The notes below the pieces were generated by a model. That model searched no databases. It worked only from the letters and a program-made list of their open reading frames with translations, and was not told the DNA's origin. 64,000 nucleotides of DNA from Saccharibacillus alkalitolerans (lineage in GTDB: Bacteria > Bacillota > Bacilli > Paenibacillales > Paenibacillaceae): positions 496,001 to 560,000 of the forward strand of contig NZ_JAAFGS010000003.1 in the NCBI RefSeq assembly GCF_011090185.1, read 5' to 3'. Positions 17,971 to 26,868 of this stretch are shown here, one piece after another. The translations under genes and the position numbers were made by a program. Positions within the stretch are counted from its first letter, which is position 1. The number at the start of each line of letters is the position of its first letter.

Positions 17971-17998
17971 AGGCGAGAGAGGTCTCCCTCTCCCGCCT
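17971..17998 (-). terminator. hairpin downstream of htrA
   Basis: AGGCG-GAGAGG and CCTCTC-CGCCT arms around a short loop, 44 bases after the htrA stop; only a short T-run follows on the minus strand, so read-through into the two-component genes is possible. Confidence 0.5.
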
Positions 17999-18041
17999 CG
18001 CCTGCCGCCGTTCGCGTATGCCTTCTGCCTCGAAGCGGAAA

Positions 18042-19706
18042 TTATTGGCCGCCGAACGGATTGGTGAATCCGTTGTTGTTCTGGCTTCGGTTGTTGTTAT
18101 TTTGCTGGGCCGCCGCCGATTTTTCGTATTCGTTGCGGTCGCCGATCGTGACTTTCAAGTCGACTTTCTTGTTATTGCGCACGACGTTCAACGTAATCTC
18201 GTCTCCCACTTTGAACGTCTGGATCGCCTCGATCAAATCCTGGCTTGTCGCATAGGCTTTGCCGTTGATCCCCGTAATGATGTCGTAGCTGCGCAGATCG
18301 GCTTTGTACGCCGGCGAGCCGTACAGCACTTCGCTGACGAGCGAACCTTCCGTCGTATCGACGCCCATTTGCTGCGCGATGCTGTCTGACATCGTCGTCA
18401 GGCTCGCGCCGATGAACGGCACGGCTTCCTTCGGAATCTCTTCGTTGTTTTTCAGCTGCTCGACGACGCTCTTGATCGTGTTCGAGGAGATGGCGAACCC
18501 GATGCCCTGAGCTTCGGTGCTGACCGCCGTATTCATGCCGATGACTTCGCCGTTCAGGTTGAGCAGCGGACCGCCGGAATTGCCGGGATTAATGGAAGCG
18601 TCGGTCTGCAGCAGATGCTTGTATTCGGTCGCTTTCCCCGTCGTTTGGTCGGAGATGGAAATTTGGCGTTCCTTGGCGCTCAATACGCCGGCCGTCACGG
18701 TATGCTCGAATCCTTCCGGGTTGCCGATCGCGACGACCCAGTTGCCGATCGCCATGTTGTTCGAGTCGCCCAGCGCGATATGCGGGAATTCTTTGCCGTC
18801 CGTATTTTTGATTTTGAGAACCGCAAGGTCGAGATCGGCGCTGTGGCCGAGCAGTGTCGCTTCATACGGCTTGCTCGTTCCGTCCACCGTCACCTGGATG
18901 ACGTCGCCGCCTTCGACGACGTGGTTATTGGTCAGAATGTAGCCTTCCTTGTCGAAGATAAAGCCCGTTCCCAAACCGAGCGGAGTAAGCTGATCCGACG
19001 AGGAGCCCGATCCGCCGCCGCTGCCGCTGCCGTCCTGGGAACCGCCGTAAAAGTATTGGAAGAACGGATCATTGAAGTTGGAGCTGCTGTTGTTGGAAGA
19101 ATTGTTTCCTTTGGACAGCGTCTCGATCTTGACGACCGAAGGACTGGCTTGATTGACGACGTCCGCGATATCTTTGGAAGACTCGATCGTGTAAGCCGCC
19201 GTGGATACGCCGCTTGAATTCGAGCTGCCGGAAGCAATCGTCGTCGGCGCGGATTGCGCCGCCGGCTCGCCGCCGGTAAACCAGCCCGCATGACCTGCCG
19301 TGAAAGCCGATCCGGTAATGACGACTGCGCCGAGCGCGCCGGCCGCGAATGAAGTCAGCGCGTTTTTGAACGAGGACTTCGGCTTCTGATTATAATTCCA
19401 ATTGCCGTTCCCTTTGCCGCCAGGCGCCGACCCGCCTTGGCCGTTCGGCGATCCGTACGAGTCGTAACCGCGGATGGCGCTCGGAGGCGTGACTTCGACG
19501 TTCTGGACGTTTTTCGTTTCCGGATCGGAAGATCCGACCGACTGAAACGGGCCGTAAGAGTAGTAATAAGACGAGCCGTCGTTGCTCCGCGCCTGCTCGG
19601 AGGAGCTTGTCTTGGCGCTATCTTCGTGACTGTCGTGATTGCGGGCATCGCTGCCGCCTGCCGCGTGGTTTCCTTCAAAGCTGCTGCCGTATTTCTTTTC
19701 ATCCAT
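18042..19706 (-). CDS. htrA: membrane-anchored HtrA/DegP-type serine protease with PDZ domain
   Basis: 554 residues from the ATG at 19706, preceded by GAGGAGGA. A cytoplasmic, Gly/Ser/Asn-rich head of about 105 residues is followed by one membrane segment (about 113-135), a linker, then the protease domain outside the membrane. The catalytic triad is visible: His in LTNNHVVEGG, Asp in SADLDLAVLKI and Ser in INPGNSGGPL. A PDZ domain (about 430-530) and an Asn/Gln-rich tail follow. HtrA degrades misfolded exported proteins. In Bacillus, htrA genes are controlled by CssRS; the adjacent two-component pair could play that part here. Confidence 0.93.
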   Translation of the reverse strand: MDEKKYGSSFEGNHAAGGSDARNHDSHEDSAKTSSSEQARSNDGSSYYYSYGPFQSVGSSDPETKNVQNVEVTPPSAIRGYDSYGSPNGQGGSAPGGKGNGNWNYNQKPKSSFKNALTSFAAGALGAVVITGSAFTAGHAGWFTGGEPAAQSAPTTIASGSSNSSGVSTAAYTIESSKDIADVVNQASPSVVKIETLSKGNNSSNNSSSNFNDPFFQYFYGGSQDGSGSGGGSGSSSDQLTPLGLGTGFIFDKEGYILTNNHVVEGGDVIQVTVDGTSKPYEATLLGHSADLDLAVLKIKNTDGKEFPHIALGDSNNMAIGNWVVAIGNPEGFEHTVTAGVLSAKERQISISDQTTGKATEYKHLLQTDASINPGNSGGPLLNLNGEVIGMNTAVSTEAQGIGFAISSNTIKSVVEQLKNNEEIPKEAVPFIGASLTTMSDSIAQQMGVDTTEGSLVSEVLYGSPAYKADLRSYDIITGINGKAYATSQDLIEAIQTFKVGDEITLNVVRNNKKVDLKVTIGDRNEYEKSAAAQQNNNNRSQNNNGFTNPFGGQ

Positions 19707-19926
19707 CTCTATTGTCCTCCTCGCTTTCGGACTGTGCCGAACAACGTAAATTTGATTGTGCATGCCGATAACCCGAAAAGTGAAGCGCCCTGCGAAGGGT
19801 GCGTCGTTTGCTTCTGAAGTTATTTTCGCCCAACAACCTTAATTGCACATTAAAAGAGGTATAAAGATTGATAAGAAAAAGAAATTGCGCTCTTATCGGA
19901 TTGATAACGCTTCCCTAAATGTCCGC

Positions 19927-19967
19927 AAAAAAGCGGCCCCTTCCGTCGGAAGGAGCCCGCCGCTTCT
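19927..19967 (-). terminator. intrinsic terminator of liaFSR
   Basis: AAGCGGC / GCCGCTT outer stem with an inner CTTCC / GGAAG stem; the minus strand ends in TTTTTT. It lies just after the liaR stop. Confidence 0.85.
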
Positions 19968-19978
19968 GAATGGGACCG

Positions 19979-20638
19979 CTACGAGCGGGCCATCCCCTGC
20001 CGATGGGCGTAGATCGCGAGCTGCGTCCGGTCTTCCAGTTCGCATTTCATCAGCAGGTTGCTGACATGCGTCTTGACCGTCTTGATGCTGATATGCAGTT
20101 CTTCGCCGATCTCTTTGTTGCCCATCCCTTCGGCGATCAGCAGCAGCACTTCTTTCTCGCGTTCGGTCAGCGGCGACGAATCGGCTTCGACCGTCCGCTG
20201 CCGGATGCCGCGCGTCAGCGCCTGGGACACGTCGCCGGTCATGACCGGCATGCCGCGGTAGGCTCCTTTGAGCGCATAGATCAGCTCTTCGGCCGTGACG
20301 GTCTTCAGCACGTAGCTGACCGCGCCCGCTTCGATCGCTTCCATGACCAGCTTGTCTTCCAGAAAGCTGGTCAGCATCACGACCCGGACGGCCGGAAATT
20401 CGGAAACGACAAGACGCGTCGCTTCCGTTCCGTTCATCTCCGGCATCATCAAATCCATGAGGATCAGATCCGGCATTCCGGCTCCTTCGGCGGACGCGGC
20501 GCGCAGCCGCTCAAGCACTTCGCGTCCGTTCGCCGCCTCCCCGATCACTTCAAACCCGGGCTCCAGCATCAAGTACGTCTTCAGCCCCATCCTCACCATG
20601 TCGTGATCGTCCGCCAGCAGGATCTTGATCTTCTCCAT
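19979..20638 (-). CDS. liaR: NarL/LuxR family response regulator LiaR
   Basis: 219 residues. Receiver domain (1-125) with ADDHDMVRMG, phospho-Asp in LILMDLMMPEMNG and the conserved Lys in SYVLKTV. The C-terminal LuxR helix-turn-helix (150-215) shows LTEREKEVLLLIAEGMGNKEIGEEL. LiaR is activated by LiaS upon cell-wall antibiotic stress in Bacillus. Its start lies 89 bases inside the 3' end of liaS in another frame, a larger overlap than usual, with the ATG at 20638. Confidence 0.92.
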   Translation of the reverse strand: MEKIKILLADDHDMVRMGLKTYLMLEPGFEVIGEAANGREVLERLRAASAEGAGMPDLILMDLMMPEMNGTEATRLVVSEFPAVRVVMLTSFLEDKLVMEAIEAGAVSYVLKTVTAEELIYALKGAYRGMPVMTGDVSQALTRGIRQRTVEADSSPLTEREKEVLLLIAEGMGNKEIGEELHISIKTVKTHVSNLLMKCELEDRTQLAIYAHRQGMARS

Positions 20639-21674
20639 GCTCTTCCACTGCCTTTCCTTCTGTGAATTTTGGAATATGTACCCGAATGGTCGTCCCCGCT
20701 CCCGGCTTCGACAGAATTTCGGCCCGGCCGCCCAGCTTCTCGGCCCGCTCTCTCATGGTCATCAGCCCGTAAGAGCCCTGCTTCTGCGCCGCGCTGCCGG
20801 AAAAGCCTTTGCCGTCGTCGCTGATCGACAGCAGCACCTGCCGTTCGTTTTCCCGCAGAGACAGGCTGACCATGCTCGCCTGCGCATGCTTGACGATGTT
20901 CGCCATCGCTTCCTGAACGATCAGGAACAGCTGCTGTTCGATTGCCTCGGAGAGCTCGTCGCACAGCTCGACATCCTTCACGCCCTTCAATCCGTTTTGG
21001 ATGCAGTAATCCGGGAACCAACGGTCCAGCGCCGCCGGAAGCGCGATACCTTCCAGTTCGACCGGCCGAAGCTGCGCAATGAGCGCGCGCATCTGCCGCT
21101 GGGCCAGATTGGACATCTGGATCAACTGCTGCATGACCGGCACCGCGGCGTCGGGATTGAGCTCCAGCACTTTCGGCAGCGAAGCCGCCGACATATGAAT
21201 GGCGAACAGCTGCTGGCTGACCGAGTCGTGCAGATCCCTTGCCATCCGCCTCCGTTCTTCGCGCACGGCGCTGTCGATCAGCTGTTCCTTGCCGACCGCT
21301 TCGCTCTCCCCGAGCTTCTGCAGCAGCTTCGTTTTGCTCTCGATCGATTCCATCATCACGTTGAATTCCCGATAGACGCGGGTAAACGACTGATCGTCCG
21401 TATCGCCCAGACGAAGCGACAGATTGCCCTGCGACACCTGCAGCATGCTGTAGTGCAGCACGTCAATTCGCCGCTGGATGCGCCGACCCGCCAAGTAACC
21501 GGTCACGACCGCCACCAGCACGGCCGCCAGCACGTAAAAGATCCAGATCCGCGGCGGAAAAACCTGTACGAAACCGTACAGGCTGAACCAATATAACAAA
21601 GCGGCGAGAATCCCGCCGCTCAGCAAGAAGTAAAACAAGAGCTCCCATTTGGTGTTTTTCAATAACTTTCCCAT
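20550..21674 (-). CDS. liaS: sensor histidine kinase LiaS
   Basis: 374 residues. Two membrane segments near residues 12-32 and 43-62 with almost no extracellular loop (an intramembrane-sensing type), a HAMP domain, a HisKA_3 dimerisation domain (RRMARDLHDSVSQQLFA with the phospho-His) and HATPase (DDGKGF, YGLMTMRERAEKLGG). The last ~35 residues (from about 340) read into the liaR start in another frame and look like an unconserved tail. LiaS senses envelope stress and is inhibited by LiaF. It follows liaF by 12 bases. Confidence 0.92.
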   Translation of the reverse strand: MGKLLKNTKWELLFYFLLSGGILAALLYWFSLYGFVQVFPPRIWIFYVLAAVLVAVVTGYLAGRRIQRRIDVLHYSMLQVSQGNLSLRLGDTDDQSFTRVYREFNVMMESIESKTKLLQKLGESEAVGKEQLIDSAVREERRRMARDLHDSVSQQLFAIHMSAASLPKVLELNPDAAVPVMQQLIQMSNLAQRQMRALIAQLRPVELEGIALPAALDRWFPDYCIQNGLKGVKDVELCDELSEAIEQQLFLIVQEAMANIVKHAQASMVSLSLRENERQVLLSISDDGKGFSGSAAQKQGSYGLMTMRERAEKLGGRAEILSKPGAGTTIRVHIPKFTEGKAVEEHGEDQDPAGGRSRHGEDGAEDVLDAGARV

Positions 21675-21686
21675 GATCGACCGCCT

Positions 21687-22985
21687 TTACCCTACGATGT
21701 TGACGTTCACGTCCGAGATAAACGAACTGACGTTGATCTTGATACGTTTCGCGCATTCTTCGTAGTTGTACGTCTCGTTCACTCCGCCGACCATCCCGGA
21801 CCGGCGATTCCCCATGACGTTGTGGTCGCCGAGGAAAGAGCTGCTGTGCACTTTCACTCCGACTTCCGGGTCGTTCGGCATGTAAATCACGACGTCCCCG
21901 ATGAAGCTGGATACGTTGATCTTCGTCGTGCCGTAAGGAATCTGCGCTTTGGTCAAGTCGATGACGGTATCGCCGATAAAATGCGAAACGTTCAGCGGCT
22001 TGAGACGGAAATAATCCTGACCGATGTAATAATCGCCGATAAAGCTCGACTCGTTCACCGTTTTTTCTTTTTTGCCTTTGTCCGCTTTTTGGCGGGCTTT
22101 TCTCATTTCTTCGCGGTCGTAGCTGCCGAACGCATGCTTATCTTCTTCGCCGCAGTTCTCGTAAAACCTGCCGCCGCCCATAAAATCGTCCTGAAAAGGA
22201 TCTTTTTCCAGAGAAACCTTGCCGGCTTCGCCTCTGCGGGAATCCCCTTGATCATGCTTCATCGATTTTTTCAGGTCTTTCATGGCGCTGTCCACTTCGC
22301 TTTTCACTTCGTCCGCAATCCGGGAAAAATCGATTTTGCGCACCTGGTCGGCGGTCTGCCTGCCGATCTCACGCGCCATGTCGCCGATTTTATGGAATTC
22401 CGAAGAACTTTGCTCGCGGGGGTCCCTTTTCATCCCGCGATCCGGGTCCGCCCCGGATTCCCTGTCACGCCGTTTGCGGTCCTGTTCGCGATCCTTCTCC
22501 CGATTCGTTTCGTCCTTGTCCAGATTCACGAACATGCGGTCAAGCGGCGATTCCAGCGGCTCGATCGGAGCCGGAGGAACGGGAGGGTACGGATTCGGCG
22601 ACTCTTTCCGATCGTAAAAAGGAGCGGGCGCTTCATGCTTGGCCGACGGATAATCGGGCGACCGCTTCGGCTTCAGCAGAACGTAAAGGCCTCCGGCGAT
22701 AAACGCCGCCGGAATGAGGAACTTGAAAAATTCCCCGGGACTGACATCGATGATATTCAGGTTCCGGGCCTGGAAATAGCCGCCTACCGCGATCAGAATC
22801 AGGTTGCCGACCGCGCTCGAACTGTGCTTTTTCATCCCCATCATCTGCGAAACGCCGATCAGGATCAGGATGCTCGGCCAGAATGTGCGAATCAAATCTC
22901 CGATGCCGTAGCTGATGTAACCGAGCTGATAGGCGAGAAAGAAGCCGCCGATGGCGATCAACCATAACGCTCCGCTTTTTTTCAT
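21687..22985 (-). CDS. liaF: LiaF-like cell-wall stress regulator with extended charged linker
   Basis: 432 residues, clearly longer than B. subtilis LiaF (about 240, from memory). Four N-terminal membrane segments (within residues 1-95) and a C-terminal DUF2154 beta-repeat domain (about 320-432; FIGDYYIGQDYFRL, NVSHFIGDTVIDL, NVSSFIGDVVIYMP) frame a ~200-residue linker rich in Lys, Arg, Asp and Glu (for example KDETNREKDREQDRKRRDRE). LiaF keeps LiaS inactive without stress. AAGGAGG precedes the ATG. No liaI or liaH gene lies in the window. Confidence 0.9.
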   Translation of the reverse strand: MKKSGALWLIAIGGFFLAYQLGYISYGIGDLIRTFWPSILILIGVSQMMGMKKHSSSAVGNLILIAVGGYFQARNLNIIDVSPGEFFKFLIPAAFIAGGLYVLLKPKRSPDYPSAKHEAPAPFYDRKESPNPYPPVPPAPIEPLESPLDRMFVNLDKDETNREKDREQDRKRRDRESGADPDRGMKRDPREQSSSEFHKIGDMAREIGRQTADQVRKIDFSRIADEVKSEVDSAMKDLKKSMKHDQGDSRRGEAGKVSLEKDPFQDDFMGGGRFYENCGEEDKHAFGSYDREEMRKARQKADKGKKEKTVNESSFIGDYYIGQDYFRLKPLNVSHFIGDTVIDLTKAQIPYGTTKINVSSFIGDVVIYMPNDPEVGVKVHSSSFLGDHNVMGNRRSGMVGGVNETYNYEECAKRIKINVSSFISDVNVNIVG

Positions 22986-23107
22986 TGCGTTTTCCTCCTT
23001 CGTGTATGGAACCGGACAAGCCCGTTTGGCGCAGCCGGGTATTCTCGTAAGCTTGACTTCATTTTACCGGAACGGCTTGCCCGGAACTAGCGGCGCGGGA
23101 ATGAAAA

Positions 23108-23133
23108 CCGTCTCGGTCTCGAGACCGAGACGG
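23108..23133 (-). terminator. perfect 26-base palindrome, probable terminator
   Basis: A perfect dyad centred on CTCGAG; the minus strand continues TTTTC, so it can form a stem of about 11 pairs followed by a short T-run, 17 bases after the small ORF 23150-23347. It could also be a protein-binding site, but no promoter is seen at this point. Confidence 0.55.
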
Positions 23134-23149
23134 CTTGACCGACCGTCGC

Positions 23150-23347
23150 TCACGAACGCGCCCGTAAGGAACCGGCAGCCCATTCTTCGTTCAGTCCCTT
23201 CGCGAAATCCGGACCTCCGGGCTTCGCGAATCTTTCCAGCCGGCCGGAGGCTCCCGCCGCCCCGCGTCCCGCCCTTGCCCCGTCCCTTTGACCGAACAGC
23301 CGGCCGTACGCTTCTTTCAGCAGTTTGATCGCTTTGTTTTTTTTCAT
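23150..23347 (-). CDS. small hypothetical protein (65 residues)
   Basis: 65 codons from the ATG at 23347, preceded by GAGGAGG at 9 bases and followed by a terminator-like palindrome. The product is basic (MKKNKAIKLLKEAYGRLFGQ at the start) with a Gly/Ala/Arg-rich middle; the N-terminal 18 residues could form an amphipathic helix. I recognise no family. The good ribosome binding site and the downstream terminator are the reasons to call it; the skewed Arg/Ala/Gly composition is the reason for caution. Confidence 0.5.
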   Translation of the reverse strand: MKKNKAIKLLKEAYGRLFGQRDGARAGRGAAGASGRLERFAKPGGPDFAKGLNEEWAAGSLRARS

Positions 23348-23599
23348 TGTTCCGTGCCTCCTCTTCGTTTTTTTCAGTATGCGGGAAATAACGCTCCGCC
23401 TTAAGCGGCGCGGGGACGATTTGCTTTTACGGCTGCGGAGCGAACTTTCTGCCGTTCCGGAAGCGGAGGCGCCCCGGTCCCGGGACGGAGGCGCATCGGC
23501 GGGCCGAACGCGGCGCACGAATGCCGCGGCAGCTCGGACAGGCCGAAACAGGGAAGCAAAAAGCCGCTCCCTTATCGGGAGCGGCTGATCTGGACAGCG

Positions 23600-25537
23600 T
23601 TAAATTTTGCGCGTGCGGATTTCTTCCTGCAGCAGCGAGATCACTTCGTCCAGCGGTTTGGCGCCGAGGTCGCCTTCGCCGCGCTTGCGCACGGACACGC
23701 CGCCGGCTTCCTTCTCGTTCTCGCCCACGACGAACATGTAAGGCGCTTTTTCGAGCTGCGCTTCGCGAATCTTGTAGCCCAGCTTTTCGTTGCGCACGTC
23801 CGTCTCCACGCGGATGCCGGCCGCTCTCAGCTTGTCGGCCACTTCTTCGGCGTATTCGCTGTAGTTGCCCGATACCGGGATGATCTTCGCCTGCATCGGC
23901 GACAGCCACAGCGGCAGATTGCCCGCGAAGTTCTCGAGCAGGAACGCCGTGAAGCGCTCCATCGTGCTGATGATGCCGCGGTGAATGACGACCGGACGGT
24001 GCTTTTGGCCGTCGTCGCCGACATATTCCAGCTCGAAGCGCTCAGGCAGCAGGAAGTCGAGCTGCGCGGTCGACAGCGTTTCTTCCTTGCCGAGCGCCGT
24101 CTTGATCTGTACGTCGAGCTTCGGTCCGTAGAACGCCGCTTCGCCTTCCGCTTCGTAGAACGGCAGTTCCAACTCTTCCACGACTTCGCGCAGCATGCGC
24201 TGGGACATTTCCCACATCTCGTCGTTCTGGAAATACTTCTCCGTGTCCTGCGGATCGCGGTAGGACAGGCGGAACCGGTAGCTGTCGATGCCGAAGTCTT
24301 CGTACACCTTGGCGATCAGCTTCACGACGCGGCCGAATTCTTCCTTGATCTGGTCCGGACGGCAGAAGATGTGCGCGTCGTTCAGCGTCATCGCGCGAAC
24401 ACGGTGGAAACCGGTCAGCGCGCCGGACATTTCGTAGCGGTGCATCAGGCCGAGCTCGGCAATACGGATCGGAAGTTCGCGGTAGCTGTGCATGTCGCTC
24501 TTGTACACCATCATGTGGTGCGGGCAGTTCATCGGACGCAGCACGAGCGCTTCGTTGTCGAGCTCCATCGGAGGGAACATGTCTTCCTGGTAATGCTCCC
24601 AGTGTCCCGACGTTTTATACAGCTCCACGTTGCCCATAACCGGCGTGTAGACGTGTTGGTAGCCGAGGCTTTCTTCCAGATCGACGATGTAACGCTCCAG
24701 CGTGCGGCGCAGCTTGGCGCCGTTCGGCAGCCAGATCGGCAGACCCTGCCCGACCAGGTTGTTGAACGTGAACATCTTCAGGTCCTTGCCCAGTTTGCGG
24801 TGATCGCGCTTCTTCGCTTCCTCGAGGAAGTGCAGATGCTCGTCCAGCTCGGCTTTCTTGAAGAACGCCGTGCCGTAGATGCGCTGAAGCATCTTGTTCT
24901 TGCTGTCGCCGCGCCAGTAAGCGCCGGCCACGCTCAGCAGCTTGAATACCTTGAGCTTGCCCGTCGAAGGCACGTGCGGCCCGCGGCACAGGTCGAAGAA
25001 TTCGCCCTGATCGTAGATCGTGATGATCGAGTCTTCCGGCAGATCGTTGATCAACTCCAGCTTGTAAGGGTCGCCGAGTTCGCCGAAAATCTTCAGCGCC
25101 TCGTCGCGGCTCACTTCGCGGCGGGTGATCGGCAGGTTCTCGTTCACGATGCGCTCCATTTCCTTCTCGATCTTCTGCAGATCTTCCGGATTGAGGCCGT
25201 GCTCGAGGTCCATGTCGTAGTAGAACCCTTCCTCGATGACCGGTCCGACGCCCAAATGAACTTCTTTCGTACCGAACAGGCGGCGGACCGCCTGCGCCGT
25301 CAGGTGCGCCGTGCTGTGGCGGACCACTTCGAGCCCTTCCGGCGAACCCGGCATGACGATTTCGATGCTTGCTCCGTTTTCGAGCTTGGTGTTCAGATCG
25401 ACCACGATGCCGTTCTGCTTGCCCGCAAGGGCGTTCTTTCTGAGGCTGCTGCTGATGGAAGCCGCAACGTCTTCGATCGTGCTGCCTTCCGCGTATTCCC
25501 GAACGGAGCCGTCCGGCAGGCTGATGGAAATAGCCAT
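23600..25537 (-). CDS. thrS: threonyl-tRNA synthetase
   Basis: 645 residues, full length. TGS domain (1-63), the editing domain with [16 protein letters not shown] (HxxxH), the class II catalytic core (motif 2 region [20 protein letters not shown] and [11 protein letters not shown], motif 3 [11 protein letters not shown]) and the anticodon-binding C-terminus are all present. It charges tRNA-Thr. GGAGGAAT precedes the ATG. A T-box leader between 25575 and 25885 controls it by sensing uncharged tRNA-Thr. Confidence 0.96.
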   Translation of the reverse strand: MAISISLPDGSVREYAEGSTIEDVAASISSSLRKNALAGKQNGIVVDLNTKLENGASIEIVMPGSPEGLEVVRHSTAHLTAQAVRRLFGTKEVHLGVGPVIEEGFYYDMDLEHGLNPEDLQKIEKEMERIVNENLPITRREVSRDEALKIFGELGDPYKLELINDLPEDSIITIYDQGEFFDLCRGPHVPSTGKLKVFKLLSVAGAYWRGDSKNKMLQRIYGTAFFKKAELDEHLHFLEEAKKRDHRKLGKDLKMFTFNNLVGQGLPIWLPNGAKLRRTLERYIVDLEESLGYQHVYTPVMGNVELYKTSGHWEHYQEDMFPPMELDNEALVLRPMNCPHHMMVYKSDMHSYRELPIRIAELGLMHRYEMSGALTGFHRVRAMTLNDAHIFCRPDQIKEEFGRVVKLIAKVYEDFGIDSYRFRLSYRDPQDTEKYFQNDEMWEMSQRMLREVVEELELPFYEAEGEAAFYGPKLDVQIKTALGKEETLSTAQLDFLLPERFELEYVGDDGQKHRPVVIHRGIISTMERFTAFLLENFAGNLPLWLSPMQAKIIPVSGNYSEYAEEVADKLRAAGIRVETDVRNEKLGYKIREAQLEKAPYMFVVGENEKEAGGVSVRKRGEGDLGAKPLDEVISLLQEEIRTRKI

Positions 25538-25574
25538 GATGAGAATTCCTCCTTCGAATGTGAAAAGATAAATA

Positions 25575-25885
25575 CGGAACGAAACGCAAAAAACGCCCGC
25601 CCCGCGAAGGGACGAGCGTTATACCCGTGGTTCCACCCTGATTCGGCTCCGGTCCGCCAAGCGGCCGGTTCGGCCGAAGCGGGACAAAAAGCCCTCGTTG
25701 AGCACGTCAATAACGGAAGTGCGGTTCCGGCGTTCTCTACTTGCCCGCGCGGAGGCAGGAGTTCGAAAACGCAGCTCGGAAGGGGTAAACGCGGGCCGGT
25801 CCGGAGGAAATTGCAGCCGTGTTTCCTCTCTCTGGAGCGGTGCCGAATGCCTCGCATTCATGTCTTCGTCGTCGCTTTTGCTGCT
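25575..25885 (-). ncRNA. T-box leader of thrS
   Basis: The minus strand carries the T-box sequence AGGGTGGAACCACGGG (about 25640-25625), complementary to the tRNA acceptor end, just ahead of an intrinsic terminator (AACGCCCGCCCC / GGGACGAGCGTT at 25592-25620, then a T-run). The leader starts behind a strong promoter (25890-25918) and contains AGAGAGGAAAC like other T-boxes. With uncharged tRNA-Thr the antiterminator forms and thrS is transcribed. Confidence 0.88.
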
Positions 25886-25889
25886 GTTT

Positions 25890-25918
25890 ATTATACGGGC
25901 GCCCGCGCCAACCGTCAA
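25890..25918 (-). promoter_or_regulatory. SigA promoter of thrS
   Basis: On the minus strand TTGACG (25918-25913), 17 bases, TATAAT (25895-25890). Confidence 0.8.
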
Positions 25919-25955
25919 TACGGGCGGGACAAACGCCGTCGGAATGCCGCGAAGC

Positions 25956-26630
25956 TTACCGGTCCAACAGCTTCGGCAGATCGGTGATTTTGTCGATCGT
26001 CGCGTCCGCTTCGTCCAGCTCGCCGGATGCGGCAAATTCCGAACGGACTCCGACGACGGGAATTCCCGCTTCTTTCGCCGCGTCGATATCGGATTTCCGG
26101 TCGCCGACCATCAAGATGCCCCGGTCCCCCGCTCTCTTCTTCAGTTCCTCGAGCACCTCGCTTTTGCGCTGCGCGCCGACTCCGCCGGCGCACAGCTGAT
26201 AGGCGACGCATTCGTTCAGGCCGTCCTGGCTCAGTACATGGTCCAGATATTCTTCGCCGCAGTTGCTCGCCGTGGCAAGCTCGTACTCTTTGCACAGTTT
26301 CCGCAGCATCTCGGGAACGCCGGGCAGGGCAAAAGACTTTGCCTTCATTCGCTCGCCCAGCAGGTCGCCGTGCAGCTTTTTGTATTTTCGGTGCTTGTCT
26401 TCGGACATGTCCGGGGCGACCTTTTTCCAGGCTTCTTCCCCTACCATGCCGAAGGTCGAATAAATATCTTCTCGGGAAGGCTGTTTCTCCGCGTCGCCGT
26501 TTTCGATCGCCTCTTCGAATACTTGACGATACACGTCCAGCATCGCTTCCGACGTGTCGATCAGCGTGCCGTCCAGGTCGAATGCGATCACCCCGATGTT
26601 TGCCGTGTTCAATTCTTTTTTATTTTCCAT
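25956..26630 (-). CDS. HAD family hydrolase (phosphoglycolate phosphatase-like)
   Basis: 224 residues. The second ATG (26630) is preferred, since GAAGG lies 9 bases upstream of it but touches the first ATG (26639). The HAD motifs are in order: motif I AFDLDGTLID, motif II ATASNC, motif III Lys region (RKSEVL) and motif IV MVGDRKSDIDAAKEAG. An alpha-helical cap (about residues 20-95) places it in subclass I. It is a cytoplasmic phosphatase of unknown substrate; genes of this type often remove damaged phosphate compounds. It lies just upstream of the thrS promoter. Confidence 0.85.
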   Translation of the reverse strand: MENKKELNTANIGVIAFDLDGTLIDTSEAMLDVYRQVFEEAIENGDAEKQPSREDIYSTFGMVGEEAWKKVAPDMSEDKHRKYKKLHGDLLGERMKAKSFALPGVPEMLRKLCKEYELATASNCGEEYLDHVLSQDGLNECVAYQLCAGGVGAQRKSEVLEELKKRAGDRGILMVGDRKSDIDAAKEAGIPVVGVRSEFAASGELDEADATIDKITDLPKLLDR

Positions 26631-26868
26631 TTTTCGCATCCTTCCGTTTTTTATGCTCGATAACCCGTGCCTATCGTTTCATATACCCGAATATGCGAAT
26701 TGTTGAAGCTTGCGGCATACAGGCGGTACTCCGGTTGGTTTCCTTAATTTAGAAAAATCGGTTTTTCATAAGAATCGGCAGGAGTTCGACCGGGGACGGC
26801 GAATAGTTAGCTTTGTACGACCTGCATCATCCAATAAACGGCGACAGGCCGACATTAAGGAGGATTCC

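Noticed and set aside
23108-23133. Perfect palindrome as a possible operator of liaF
   Set aside because: It lies after the small ORF and is followed by TTTT on the minus strand, so terminator is the simpler reading; it is also more than 100 bases from the liaF start.
23981-25987. A 668-codon frame antisense to thrS and its leader
   Set aside because: Runs through the T-box leader and the thrS promoter; no ribosome binding site or family mark.
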